Shown here in pieces: positions 1 to 8,641 of a DNA stretch of 64,000 nucleotides. The notes beneath the pieces are model-generated. The model searched no databases and was not told where the DNA came from. It saw only the letters and a list, made by a program, of their open reading frames with translations. The position numbers and the translations under genes were made by a program. Source of the stretch: Gammaproteobacteria bacterium (GTDB lineage: Bacteria > Pseudomonadota > Gammaproteobacteria > SZUA-229); contig JASBSR010000036.1 of the NCBI GenBank assembly GCA_030148865.1, forward strand, positions 20,481 to 84,480. The letters are read 5' to 3'. How positions within the stretch are numbered: position 1 is the stretch's first letter; each line of letters opens with the position of its first letter.

Positions 1-594
1 CTGGCTATCCGCCTGATTCAGGTCACCTATGACCCGGGCACCACCAATACAACTTTCGACGCAGGCGGGTAATAAGCCGGCTTCAAGACGATGTGTGCAG
101 AAAGTACATTTATCAACACTATTGGTTTCTTTGTTTATAAAACGAGCATCATAAGGACAGGCCTGAACACAGTAACCGCAACCCACGCAACGGTCGCTAT
201 CCACCACTACGATACCGTCCTTTTGCTGATAGGTCGCCTGCACCGGGCAGACAGGAACACATGGCGGCAGATCACAATGGTTGCATAACCTCGGCAACAT
301 TAAGCTGGTAATATTTTCAGGATGTTCGCGGTCCTGAATTTCGTATTGGTCAACATGAGTCCGAAACTGGCCAATAGGAGACTGGTTTTCAATGGTGCAG
401 GCAACAGTGCACGACTGACAGCCAATACACTTGCGAAGATCCACCACCATTGCCCAGCGTTTACCGGTTTCTCCGTTTCGTCGTGGCGGTTGATCATTGA
501 TACCCGCCTGACTAGTGCTGCTCAAAGGAACAAGCACAGCCCCGACAGATAAAGTAGCGACTTTACTTAAAAACTGACGTTTGCTTATATCCAT
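1..594 (-). CDS. ttrB: Tetrathionate reductase iron-sulfur subunit TtrB, C-terminus cut by window edge
   Basis: The reverse complement is open from an ATG at 594 to the window edge (198 codons), preceded by AAGG about nine bases upstream. The first 30 residues look like an export signal (SKRQFLSK, then a hydrophobic stretch ending in an Ala-rich cleavage region); this is a KR variant of the twin-arginine motif. The mature part has ferredoxin cysteine clusters of the DMSO-reductase electron-transfer type (KCIGCQSC, CNHC, CVPVCP, CVGCGYC, CPYDARF, KCTFCTHR), expected to hold four Fe4S4 clusters. It should pass electrons from a membrane quinol subunit to a molybdopterin TtrA, both outside the window. 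The assignment over other NrfC/PsrB-like proteins rests on the divergent ttrS-ttrR. Confidence 0.85.
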   Translation of the reverse strand, partial: MDISKRQFLSKVATLSVGAVLVPLSSTSQAGINDQPPRRNGETGKRWAMVVDLRKCIGCQSCTVACTIENQSPIGQFRTHVDQYEIQDREHPENITSLMLPRLCNHCDLPPCVPVCPVQATYQQKDGIVVVDSDRCVGCGYCVQACPYDARFINKETNSVDKCTFCTHRLEAGLLPACVESCIGGARVIGDLNQADSQ

Positions 595-706
595 GACCCA
601 TTACCTTTGCTGTACTATTCTGCAATGAGTATCTACTTCAACCTCAAGCCGTACTATTGTGGTTAACCACATCAAGCAGGTGAGTTATAGATAAAAAGCA
701 TTTTGC

Positions 707-720
707 TTGACTTACATCAT
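707..720. promoter_or_regulatory. Candidate FNR/ANR box between ttrB and ttrS
   Basis: TTGACTTACATCAT matches the FNR consensus TTGAT-N4-ATCAA at 8 of 10 defined bases. It lies in the divergent ttrB/ttrS intergenic region, about 120 bases from the ttrB start. Salmonella ttr genes are activated by Fnr, so an anaerobic activator site is expected here. A single imperfect site is weak evidence. Confidence 0.4.
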
Positions 721-857
721 GATTTTTTCATATATCAACTTCATGCCTGTTACAGAAAAAGTCATCATTGATAACAACCCGACAAGCCCGCTCTGCCGCG
801 CTCGCTAATTGAGCTGCCCTTCAATTTGGTTTGTTGCTATTATCGAAGGATAATAAT

Positions 858-2648
858 GTGACCGAGATAGCTTCACGGGGAAACGGGTGTCTAGTGCTGC
901 GAGTATTATTAGCCTATTTATTGTCAGCCGCTGTATTTTGTCATGCCGATAGCCAGGAAATTAAAGTCGGTGCACTAGCCTTCAGGGGTACTGAGAAGGC
1001 TCTGCAACGCTGGCAGCCGACCTCTGACTATCTTGCCGCTGTGATTCCAGGCACCCGTTTTACTATTCTACCGATGACCCTGCCAGAGCTGGATACTGCT
1101 GTCATGCAGCAAAATATAGACTTGGTCATTACCAATCCCGGTCAGTACGTTCGCATTGGCACAAAACATGGCATAAGCTGGCTAGCCACCCTGAAATCAC
1201 GACGGCATAATGGCAGTCAGCGAGCGATCGGTTCAGCACTAATCGTCAAAGCAGGTTCACCTTATAAGAATCTGCATGATTTGAAAGCTCAATCCCTGGG
1301 AGCAGTTGATGCACTGGCATTTGGTGGCTTTCAGGTTTATTGGGATGAGATGGCGAAACAGGGCATCAATCCAACACAGTTTTTTAACAAAGTTAATTTC
1401 TCACGCTATCCGGTAGACGCCTTAGTGTACTGGGTGAGAGATGCAACTGTGGCGAGCGCCATTGTGCCCGCATGCCTGCTGGAAGATATGCACGCGGAGG
1501 GACTGATTAACATAAATGAATATCGCGTACTGGAGCTGAAACAACACGACGGTTTTAACTGCCAGAGCAGCAGTCAGCTATACCCCAACTGGTCGTTTGC
1601 CAAATTAAGAGGCACACCAACGACCCTTGCCGAAAAAATAGCCCAAGCACTATTATTGATGGATGCCAGTTCATCTGCGGCCATTGCAGCCGGCTCACTG
1701 GGATGGACCACTCCGGTGAGCACTTATGAAATTCATCAGTTGTACCAACGTCTGGATATACATCCCTGGCAAGAAATCTGGTGGCAGCAGATCTGGCAAT
1801 GGCTGCTGGCAAACTGGCAATGGAGCGGTTTATTCCTGCTTATTATTATAGTGGGATTTATGCATCATCTCTGGACGCAGCTATTAGTTAATCGCCGGAG
1901 TCATGAATTGCTACAGGCAAACAGCGAGCTGCATCAACGACAACAAGAACTTGAGCATGCACAACGAATCGCTATTCTGGGTGAATTGTCATCTGACCTG
2001 GCACACGAAATAAACCAGCCACTTGCCGCCATCAACAGTTATGCAGAAGGCGGTATTATTCGACTGAAAAAAGAGCAGAACAACAACGACCTGGTTAATA
2101 TACTTGGTAAAATAAGCATTGAAGCGCAACGTAGTGGAAAAATACTTCAGCGCATCCGAGGCTTTGCTAAAAAGCAACAGCCTGAAAGACAGGAAACGGA
2201 TATAAAACGACTTATAAATGATTCACTATTGTTATTGCAGTTTGAACTAAAAAAATCCAGTATAAACCTGAGCCTTTTATTGCCGTACGAAAAGATTATT
2301 CTAAATATTGATCCCATTGAAATTCAGCAGGTATTTATTAACCTGATTCGGAACAGCCTAGAAGCCATGTCAAGCACGGAAGAACCGCATCAATTAGTGC
2401 TGGAAATACTATCCGCTAATGAAAACAATATTCAGTTCAAAATAACTGATAATGGCCCGGGGCTTTGTGAGACAGCAATTAATCAACTTTTTACGCCTTT
2501 TATGTCCACAAAAAAACAGGGGATGGGATTAGGGTTGTCGATCTGCAAACGCATTATTGAGGCACATCGTGGGAAAATATGGATTGAGAATGGCCACACC
2601 GGTGGCTGCATTGCCAGCTTTACACTACCATGGACTTCAAATGAGTGA
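858..2648 (+). CDS. ttrS: Tetrathionate-sensing histidine kinase TtrS
   Basis: Membrane sensor kinase of about 596 residues. The start is set at GTG 858 because AAGGA lies seven bases upstream and a signal peptide follows directly; a longer reading from TTG 831 has no such site. Residues about 35-290 resemble a PhnD-type periplasmic binding domain, used here as a sensor. A transmembrane helix (LFLLIIIVGF) follows, then a short coiled linker, the H-box (LAHEINQPLAAI) and an HATPase domain with N-box NLIRNSLEAM, G1 box DNGPGL and G2 box GLGLSICKRI. The order matches TtrS of the Salmonella and Shewanella tetrathionate systems. It overlaps ttrR by eight bases. Confidence 0.88.
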   Translation: MTEIASRGNGCLVLRVLLAYLLSAAVFCHADSQEIKVGALAFRGTEKALQRWQPTSDYLAAVIPGTRFTILPMTLPELDTAVMQQNIDLVITNPGQYVRIGTKHGISWLATLKSRRHNGSQRAIGSALIVKAGSPYKNLHDLKAQSLGAVDALAFGGFQVYWDEMAKQGINPTQFFNKVNFSRYPVDALVYWVRDATVASAIVPACLLEDMHAEGLININEYRVLELKQHDGFNCQSSSQLYPNWSFAKLRGTPTTLAEKIAQALLLMDASSSAAIAAGSLGWTTPVSTYEIHQLYQRLDIHPWQEIWWQQIWQWLLANWQWSGLFLLIIIVGFMHHLWTQLLVNRRSHELLQANSELHQRQQELEHAQRIAILGELSSDLAHEINQPLAAINSYAEGGIIRLKKEQNNNDLVNILGKISIEAQRSGKILQRIRGFAKKQQPERQETDIKRLINDSLLLLQFELKKSSINLSLLLPYEKIILNIDPIEIQQVFINLIRNSLEAMSSTEEPHQLVLEILSANENNIQFKITDNGPGLCETAINQLFTPFMSTKKQGMGLGLSICKRIIEAHRGKIWIENGHTGGCIASFTLPWTSNE

Positions 2649-3246
2649 TGAGTTAAATGTTCCCATCTATATCGTGGATGATGACCCCTCCGTCAGAGAA
2701 GCGCTTAGATACATGCTGGAAGGATATGATTTCTGTGTTTATGATTTTGCAAATGGTGATGATTTCTTAACCACGATTGATGCCGGCAATGAACCCGGCT
2801 GTTTGATTCTTGATAGCAAAATGCCGGGGATTAGTGGCCAGCAAGTTCATGAAAAATTAAACCGGCTTGGCGCAACATTCAGCATTATTTTTCTGACGGG
2901 TCATGGCGATGTTCCCATGACCATAAAAGCCTTCCGTAACGGTGCCAGTGATTTTTTCCAGAAACCCGTGTCCGCCACCGAACTGCTGCCCAGTATCCAA
3001 CGGGCACAAAAAATCAGCTTATTGCGTTATCAAAAACATTGTAATGCAGGCTTATTTACCGCATTGACGAATCGAGAAAAAGAACTGTTTTATCTGGTAG
3101 CAGAAGGCCTGATAAACAGGCAAATAGCCGATAAACTATGTGTTTCATTAAGAACCGTTGAAGTTCATCGTGCCAAAATGATGTCGAAACTTAATATTGA
3201 GAGCGTAACTGATCTGATCAAGTTTTATGATGTTTTACAAAGTTAA
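2641..3246 (+). CDS. ttrR: Response regulator TtrR (FixJ/LuxR type)
   Basis: Two-component response regulator of 201 residues. The ATG at 2641 overlaps the end of ttrS by eight bases and gives the expected N-terminus (MSDELNVPIYIVDDDPS); an upstream in-frame start at 2557 would only add residues encoded inside ttrS. The receiver domain (1-120) has the acidic pair DDD, the phospho-acceptor Asp in LILDSKMPG and Lys in FFQKP. The C-terminal part is a LuxR-type helix-turn-helix (LTNREKELFYLVAEG, RQIADKL, RTVEVHRAKMMSKL). It should activate the tetrathionate reductase genes, the nearest of which is the divergent ttrB. Confidence 0.88.
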   Translation: MSDELNVPIYIVDDDPSVREALRYMLEGYDFCVYDFANGDDFLTTIDAGNEPGCLILDSKMPGISGQQVHEKLNRLGATFSIIFLTGHGDVPMTIKAFRNGASDFFQKPVSATELLPSIQRAQKISLLRYQKHCNAGLFTALTNREKELFYLVAEGLINRQIADKLCVSLRTVEVHRAKMMSKLNIESVTDLIKFYDVLQS

Positions 3247-3283
3247 CCCCCGGCGTGCAATAAGCACCACGTTTCCGTGCTGA

Positions 3284-4597
3284 CTACTGACAGTCGATCT
3301 CCCGAATGGGAACCGCATAGACAAAGCTGTCCTGGCTGCCAACGAAAACGGTATTGTTAATAATAACCGGGCCGCCCGGAGCCAACGCAACAGCCTTTGC
3401 GTTATCACTGGAACCGCCCAGTTTCAACCTGGCTGCAGGCCGCCCATTTTCACAGATCGGGGCGATGCCAGCCCTGGCATCAAGGATGTACAGATATCCG
3501 GCTGTATCACCGAAAAATATCCTGTTGTTGGCGATAACCGGTGCGCCTTTCACCGAGGCACCAACCGGATATTCCCAATAGCGCTGTCCGGTTCGGACGT
3601 CATAGGAAAAAACTGATCGGGTATATGGGCTGCCTACGTAGACACGGCCATCAACAATCACCGGCACGCCGGAGGTATTATTATCCTGATACGGGCCGCT
3701 GCCGAGCAAGTCGTGCCAGAGCAGCTTGCCGGATTCAGTATCAAGAGCATAGATAAAGTGAAAGTAACCTCGGTGGCTCGCATATTTACGCTGTGCTTTT
3801 TCACTGAGAAGTTCCCGGCTCATCATGCCGGTAATAATCACGATACCGTCTTCCGAGACCGCTGGCGATACATCGGTAAAGGTCGCAAACTCTTTAAAGC
3901 TCCAACGTATTTTGCGCTTTGCCAGATCAACCGCAACCACCGCATTGAGCGCACCCACATAGAGCACGCCATCCTGCACCGCCGGGGACGACATACTGAC
4001 CCAGCCGGGCAACTTCAACGACCAAAGCCGTTTCCCGGTGTCGGGCGCAAACGCGATGAGCTCACCGCCACCGGTCACCAGATACAGGGTTGTGTTCCAG
4101 TAAGCCGGTGTCGGCATAGCCTCGCCTATGGTGCGCTGCTGCCACAAGGTTTTTCCGGTTTCTGGATCTACGGCCATGACCCCGCTGTCCCCAGTGCCAC
4201 GAACATCCTTGCTCTGGAACACACGATTGCCGTAACTGACGAAAATCCGCCCACCGGCCTGAATCATGTCAGCATGAATCCAGTTGGGCGCATGACGAAA
4301 CCAGGGATTGTTGTCGTCCCAGATGACTTTTCCACTCTCAAGATCGAAACGAAACATGCCGCCGGTGGCGTGATTACCGACGTAGAGTGCATCGCCAACA
4401 ATGACGGGATTCGCTCTTACTTCATCACCAGTGCGAAACTTTGTCCGCGCCAGAGCCTGGGCACCATTGTCGTAGACTGCATTATTGCTGGCATTGAGGC
4501 GATATTGTGGCCACTCAGCTGGCCCGAAAGCGGCCAGCGCTGGCATCGATAAATGATAGCCTGCAACTACAAGCAGCCATGCGTGCGAGCGTCTCAT
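3284..4597 (-). CDS. Exported PQQ-like beta-propeller protein
   Basis: About 437 residues from an ATG at 4597, chosen because it is followed directly by a signal peptide (MRRSHAWLLVV...MPALAAF); a longer reading to 4699 adds a low-complexity N-terminus. The mature protein is made of repeated beta-propeller blades of the PQQ-like type, with recurrent D-x-x-TGK-x-LW motifs (DPETGKTLW, APDTGKRLW, DTESGKLLW, DVRTGQRYW) separated by APVI/SPAV-type strands. I do not see the disulfide or cytochrome domain of a true quinoprotein dehydrogenase, so cofactor binding is unproven and a scaffold or sensor role is as likely. It is convergent with ttrR and transcribed apart from nrdG. Specific function unknown. 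Confidence 0.72.
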   Translation of the reverse strand: MRRSHAWLLVVAGYHLSMPALAAFGPAEWPQYRLNASNNAVYDNGAQALARTKFRTGDEVRANPVIVGDALYVGNHATGGMFRFDLESGKVIWDDNNPWFRHAPNWIHADMIQAGGRIFVSYGNRVFQSKDVRGTGDSGVMAVDPETGKTLWQQRTIGEAMPTPAYWNTTLYLVTGGGELIAFAPDTGKRLWSLKLPGWVSMSSPAVQDGVLYVGALNAVVAVDLAKRKIRWSFKEFATFTDVSPAVSEDGIVIITGMMSRELLSEKAQRKYASHRGYFHFIYALDTESGKLLWHDLLGSGPYQDNNTSGVPVIVDGRVYVGSPYTRSVFSYDVRTGQRYWEYPVGASVKGAPVIANNRIFFGDTAGYLYILDARAGIAPICENGRPAARLKLGGSSDNAKAVALAPGGPVIINNTVFVGSQDSFVYAVPIREIDCQ

Positions 4598-4801
4598 GGT
4601 GATATTTCTCGTTTGCGAGACATTGCAGCCGATCCTGCTCAAGCCATTGAATAACAAAATAAAATATGCAAAACCAGCACAAACATAAGCCCCAAACATA
4701 CTTCATTTAAGAATACAAAACTGTTATGCCGAATACACCGTTGTATTACTCCGTTAGTTGTGCAGATCCGGCCCGGGTTCCCGAGTCTTATATTTATCGA
4801 T

Positions 4802-5494
4802 TCAGGCGCGACGTGCGATGAAACTATGGAATGTTTCGTGGAGTTGCTGCAGCAGGCTGTGGTCGTGAAAGAATGCGGCAGCGTGCGTGCGTGCGATCTG
4901 GTGTTCACTCGCTACCGGACGACATTCCTGAAGTACATAGTGTGTCACGCCAGCGTTGGCCAATGCCTGACTGAGTACAAGCAGTATTGTTCTGTTGAGA
5001 AAGTCTGGATCGGCGGTGGTGCGCACTTCGTATGCAATACCGCTCTCCAGTAACAGAGCCAGACTCGCACGTGCTCTGGCACCGCTGTTCGCTACGCCGG
5101 TGATTTGCGGATAATGTTCGAACAAAGTTTTGATATCAAGACCAACCCAGTCCAGGTATGGCAACATTTTTTTGAATCTGCCCGGATGAATACCGGCGGT
5201 GTGCAGCGCAATTTTAAACCCCATCGCCCTGACGTTTTTTATAACCTCAATCAGCCCCGACTGAAACAGCGGTTCACCACCGCTGAACACCACGCCATCC
5301 AGCAGGCCGCGCCGAGGTTCAAGAAAGGCCTGCAACTGCCGCCAGTCGCCTGAATTGGCACTGAATGGCAGCAGGTGCGGATTGTGGCAGCAGGGGCAGC
5401 GCCAGGCGCAGCCCTGACAAAATACCACCGCTGCCAGGTGGCCCGGAAAATCAATCGTGGTCAGCGATGTTATGCCACCGATGTTGAATCGCAT
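4802..5494 (-). CDS. nrdG: Anaerobic ribonucleotide reductase activase NrdG
   Basis: Radical-SAM activase of 230 residues that makes the glycyl radical on class III ribonucleotide reductase. The CX3CX2C cluster motif is in CQGCAWRCPCCHN (second, third and last Cys), followed by the SAM-binding FSGGEPL. It begins inside the end of the small glycyl-radical ORF (25-base overlap), so the three nrd genes are read as one unit. Its true partner here is that 70-residue protein rather than the tail of the large subunit. Confidence 0.9.
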   Translation of the reverse strand: MRFNIGGITSLTTIDFPGHLAAVVFCQGCAWRCPCCHNPHLLPFSANSGDWRQLQAFLEPRRGLLDGVVFSGGEPLFQSGLIEVIKNVRAMGFKIALHTAGIHPGRFKKMLPYLDWVGLDIKTLFEHYPQITGVANSGARARASLALLLESGIAYEVRTTADPDFLNRTILLVLSQALANAGVTHYVLQECRPVASEHQIARTHAAAFFHDHSLLQQLHETFHSFIARRA

Positions 5495-5682
5495 AAACTG
5501 CCATGCTCGTTCCGGCTGCGCGGGTGTTCGCTGAAATGGCGACGCTCAGCGTGTTCACTCTGTTTACCGGGATTGAATGAAGTCACCGGGCGGTGATAAC
5601 CCATGACACGGGTCCAGACTTCACAACGCTGGCGTTCATCATCACTGAGCTTGACTGATTGGTGGTTATTGCTATTAGACAT
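5470..5682 (-). CDS. nrdD: Separate glycyl-radical domain of class III RNR
   Basis: A 70-residue protein with RVMGYHRPVTSFNPGKQ then ERRHF, which lines up with the C-terminal glycyl-radical tail of E. coli NrdD (RVCGY ... FNAGKQEE). The radical glycine is predicted at Gly28. The large NrdD next door ends after its zinc site and has no such tail, so catalysis should need both chains, as YfiD repairs pyruvate formate-lyase in trans. The ATG overlaps the large-subunit stop (ATGTCTAA, eight bases) with GGAG upstream, implying coupled translation. I believe similar short ORFs exist in other proteobacteria, so this is a lineage trait rather than a broken gene. Confidence 0.82.
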   Translation of the reverse strand: MSNSNNHQSVKLSDDERQRCEVWTRVMGYHRPVTSFNPGKQSEHAERRHFSEHPRSRNEHGSLCDSTSVA

Positions 5683-7753
5683 AGTGTGGCTCCTCTTTAA
5701 GGGCTGGTCTGGCTGTTAGCTGGCGGCACTTCTCGGCCAGCCGTTCTTCGTCACAGTGTGGACAAAATTCGTGTTCACCATTGAGATATCCGTGCTGCGG
5801 GCAAATCGAGAACGTCGGCGTGATGGTGATATACGGCAGACGGAAACGTTCGAGCACGCGTTTTACCAGCGTGCGGCAGGCACTGGAATCAGAAATGCGC
5901 TCGTTCATATACAGGTGCAGTACGGTTCCGCCGGTGTATTGCGATTGCAGCTCATCCTGCAGAAACAGCGCCTCAAAAGGATCATCGGTCAGACCGACGG
6001 GCAACTGTGAAGAATTGGTGTAATAAGGGGCTTCCGCGCTGCCAGCCTGCAAAATGTCGGCAAAGCGTTTGCGATCTTCTTTGGCAAACCGATAGGTGGT
6101 GCCTTCCGCAGGGGTTGCTTCGAGGTTATACATATGGCCGGTTTCATCCTGAAAAATGATCAGCCGATCTCTGACCCGGCCCAGCAGGCGCAGGGCAAAT
6201 TTCCGGCCCCAGGCATCACTGATGTCATGCGCATCATCGCTAAAATTGCGGATCATTTCATTCAGTCCGTTGACACCGATGGTAGAAAAATGATTGCGCA
6301 GCGTCCCGAGATAGCGCTTGGTATACGGAAACAGACCACCATCCATGTAACGCTGGATCACCTTGCGTTTGATTTCCAGGCTGGTGCGCGCCAGTTCCAT
6401 CAGGCGGTCAACCCGCTTCAGTAAGGCGTCTTCATCACCCTTGTAAAGATAGCCGAGACGAGCACAGTTAATCGTGACCACACCGATGGAACCGGTTTGT
6501 TCCGCCGAGCCGAACAGGCCATTGCCGCGTTTTAACAGCTCGCGCAAATCCAGCTGCAGACGACAGCACATGGAACGCACCTGGCCCGGTTCCATATCGG
6601 AATTAATAAAATTCTGAAAATAAGGCAGACCATATCGGGCGGTCATTTCGAACAGGCGTTCGGCATTTTCACTTTCCCAGGGGAAGTCGTTGGTAATGTT
6701 GTAGGTAGGAATCGGAAAGGTAAACACCCGACCTCTGGCATCGCCTGTGGTCATCACCTCAATATAGGCGCGGTTGATCATATCCATTTCGATCTGTAAT
6801 TCACCATAGGTAAACCCCATCTCTTTGCCGCCGATCACAGGCACCTGCTCGCGCAGATCTTCGGGGCAGACCCAGTCAAAAGTGAGATTGGTAAACGGGG
6901 TCTGCGTACCCCAGCGCGAGGGCACGTTGAGATTATAGATAAATTCCTGAATTCCTTGCCGCACGGTGTCGTAATCCAGCTGTTCACGGCGCAGATAAGG
7001 CGCCAGATAAGTATCGAAAGAGCTGAAGGCTTGGGCCCCGGCCCACTCGTTCTGCAACGCACCGAGAAAATTGACCATCTGCCCCAGCGCGCTGGAAAAA
7101 CGTCTGGGCGGCGCTGCTTCGACCTTGCCCGGCACACCATTAAAGCCCTCGTTTAGCAGAGTGCGCAACGACCAGCCCGCGCAATACCCCGCCAGCATGT
7201 CGAGATCATGAATGTGGTAATCGCCTTCACGATGCGCCAGTCCCACCTCGGCGGGATAGACATGATTGAGCCAGTAATTGGCGGTGACCTTGCCAGCGGT
7301 ATTGAGGATCAGCCCGCCCAGTGAATAGCCCTGATTGGCATTGGCATTCACCCGCCAGTCGAGACGCTCCAGATATTCGTTCATGGATGATTCCACATCG
7401 ATCAATGAACTCCGGTCGCGGCGCAGCTTGCCGTGCTGCTCGCGATAGATAATATAGCTGCGCGCGGTACGGTGATAATTGGACGTGATCAGCACCTGTT
7501 CAACCACATCCTGGATCTGTTCGATCTCCGGCGCGCTGCGCGTATAGCGATGGCGCAGCACTTTCAGCACCTGAGCGGTCAGCAGCCGCGCCTCTTCCTC
7601 GGCAAACTCATCGCTGGCATGTCCGGCGCGCTGGATCGCCGAGACAATTTTCTCGGCATCAAAATGCGCCTGACGGCCGTCCCGTTTGATAACTGTGTGC
7701 GGTAATTCAGCGACCGGTGGCGCGTCGCTGGCGGTAGATGTGGCTGTGTGCAT
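5675..7753 (-). CDS. nrdD: Anaerobic ribonucleoside-triphosphate reductase, large chain
   Basis: 692-residue class III ribonucleotide reductase making dNTPs without oxygen. The N-terminal ATP-cone (VIKRDGRQAHFDAEKI) senses ATP/dATP; the central barrel has the family patterns GGLILNTAGKV, HIHDLD and RSMCCRLQLDLRELL. The C-terminus has the zinc ribbon (CPQHG ... CPHCDEE) but stops there, lacking the glycyl-radical motif encoded by the next ORF. ATG 7753 follows AAGGGGAG. A cobalamin riboswitch lies 130-330 bases upstream, so expression is probably turned down when B12 is available, which would make sense if the genome also has a B12-dependent class II enzyme (not in this window). Confidence 0.92.
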   Translation of the reverse strand: MHTATSTASDAPPVAELPHTVIKRDGRQAHFDAEKIVSAIQRAGHASDEFAEEEARLLTAQVLKVLRHRYTRSAPEIEQIQDVVEQVLITSNYHRTARSYIIYREQHGKLRRDRSSLIDVESSMNEYLERLDWRVNANANQGYSLGGLILNTAGKVTANYWLNHVYPAEVGLAHREGDYHIHDLDMLAGYCAGWSLRTLLNEGFNGVPGKVEAAPPRRFSSALGQMVNFLGALQNEWAGAQAFSSFDTYLAPYLRREQLDYDTVRQGIQEFIYNLNVPSRWGTQTPFTNLTFDWVCPEDLREQVPVIGGKEMGFTYGELQIEMDMINRAYIEVMTTGDARGRVFTFPIPTYNITNDFPWESENAERLFEMTARYGLPYFQNFINSDMEPGQVRSMCCRLQLDLRELLKRGNGLFGSAEQTGSIGVVTINCARLGYLYKGDEDALLKRVDRLMELARTSLEIKRKVIQRYMDGGLFPYTKRYLGTLRNHFSTIGVNGLNEMIRNFSDDAHDISDAWGRKFALRLLGRVRDRLIIFQDETGHMYNLEATPAEGTTYRFAKEDRKRFADILQAGSAEAPYYTNSSQLPVGLTDDPFEALFLQDELQSQYTGGTVLHLYMNERISDSSACRTLVKRVLERFRLPYITITPTFSICPQHGYLNGEHEFCPHCDEERLAEKCRQLTARPALKEEPHYV

Positions 7754-7879
7754 AATCTCCCCTTATTATTCTTAGCTGCTTATGAGGCTCGGAAATTCGC
7801 ATACAGCGATGGGGGGGGACTGAAAAATCCAGCTAATCGGCGCACCCCACCCTTCAGCCTTGACGCGAGGCCCGGGTAA

Positions 7880-8085
7880 TCAAATCCATCAAGGATTTCA
7901 GCTCCGACAGGTATTCGGACTCAGGGGACGAAACAATGCTGTAAGCATCAATGGCTATGATTTCCCGGCTTCTCAGGCTGCGCCTGTGAAAACGTCATCA
8001 TGGCCCGGGTTCCCCAATACCGTTGCGCGACAGTCCCGGAATCTCACCGGGTTCCCTGCTGATAAACCACCATATATAGTAGTTG
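7880..8085 (-). ncRNA. Cobalamin (B12) riboswitch in the nrdD leader
   Basis: The reverse complement shows the cobalamin-aptamer pattern: GGGAACCCGGTGAGATTCC, then GGGACTGTCGCGCAACGGTA (the B12-box core), a variable middle, and GAGTCCGAATACCTGTC (the AGTC-GGATACCTGCC-like 3' part). These elements are in the right order and spacing of a classical B12 riboswitch. It lies upstream of nrdD on the same strand. Downstream in the leader a run of eight C (complement of 7811-7818) could pair with the AAGGGGAG ribosome-binding site (7757-7764), suggesting translational control; that pairing is inference. Confidence 0.88.
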
Positions 8086-8271
8086 TATCGAAGCCGAACC
8101 ACAAAATATCATGCCATACGGTGACTCGCAACACTTTTTTCAGGGAAAGTTTCATGCCACATTTGATGCCCACAAAACCACCTCAACTCTGCATAAATAC
8201 GCAGTCTCGAATTTAGCTATCCCTCAGAACACTTAAAAAATCCGGCGCTCTACTGCGTATCGTTGAAAAAA

Positions 8272-8300
8272 TTAACCCATCGCGATAAACCCTGTAGAAT
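8272..8300 (+). promoter_or_regulatory. Candidate sigma-70 promoter for tRNA-Ser
   Basis: TTAACC (8272-8277, 4 of 6 to the -35 consensus) and TAGAAT (8295-8300, 5 of 6 to the -10) are separated by 17 bases. They lie about 70 bases upstream of the tRNA, with a short GC-rich leader between. Confidence 0.5.
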
Positions 8301-8368
8301 GCCGCCCTGATATCAATCGACGAGTTGTTGCAGGCTTTGCCTGCTCGTCTAAGCGCAGACAAGTTTCA

Positions 8369-8461
<93 letters not shown>

Positions 8462-8503
8462 ATACCCCCGTGCTATCCAGCCACCATATTTAAGCTTGTA
8501 TCG

Positions 8504-8519
8504 CCTGTGATCAGGTTTT
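8504..8519 (+). terminator. Weak terminator-like hairpin after tRNA-Ser
   Basis: CCTG-TGAT-CAGG followed by TTTT lies 45 bases past the tRNA. The stem is only four base pairs, so this is a weak call. Confidence 0.35.
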
Positions 8520-8641
8520 AATCTACTCGTCTCAATGGTCGATGTACAAGGGTCGTCGTTATCCGAATCAAGAAATACCTCTGCCGCCCCCTGTTTCTTG
8601 GGCTTGCCGCAACAACCGGAATAATTATCATTGTTTTCAAT

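Noticed and set aside
858..1700. PhnD-like domain as a phosphonate transporter
   Set aside because: It is fused to a histidine kinase with a transmembrane helix, so it is a sensor domain of TtrS.
3713..4552. 279-residue open frame on the plus strand
   Set aside because: Lies entirely antisense to the PQQ-like gene, has no ribosome site or known motif.
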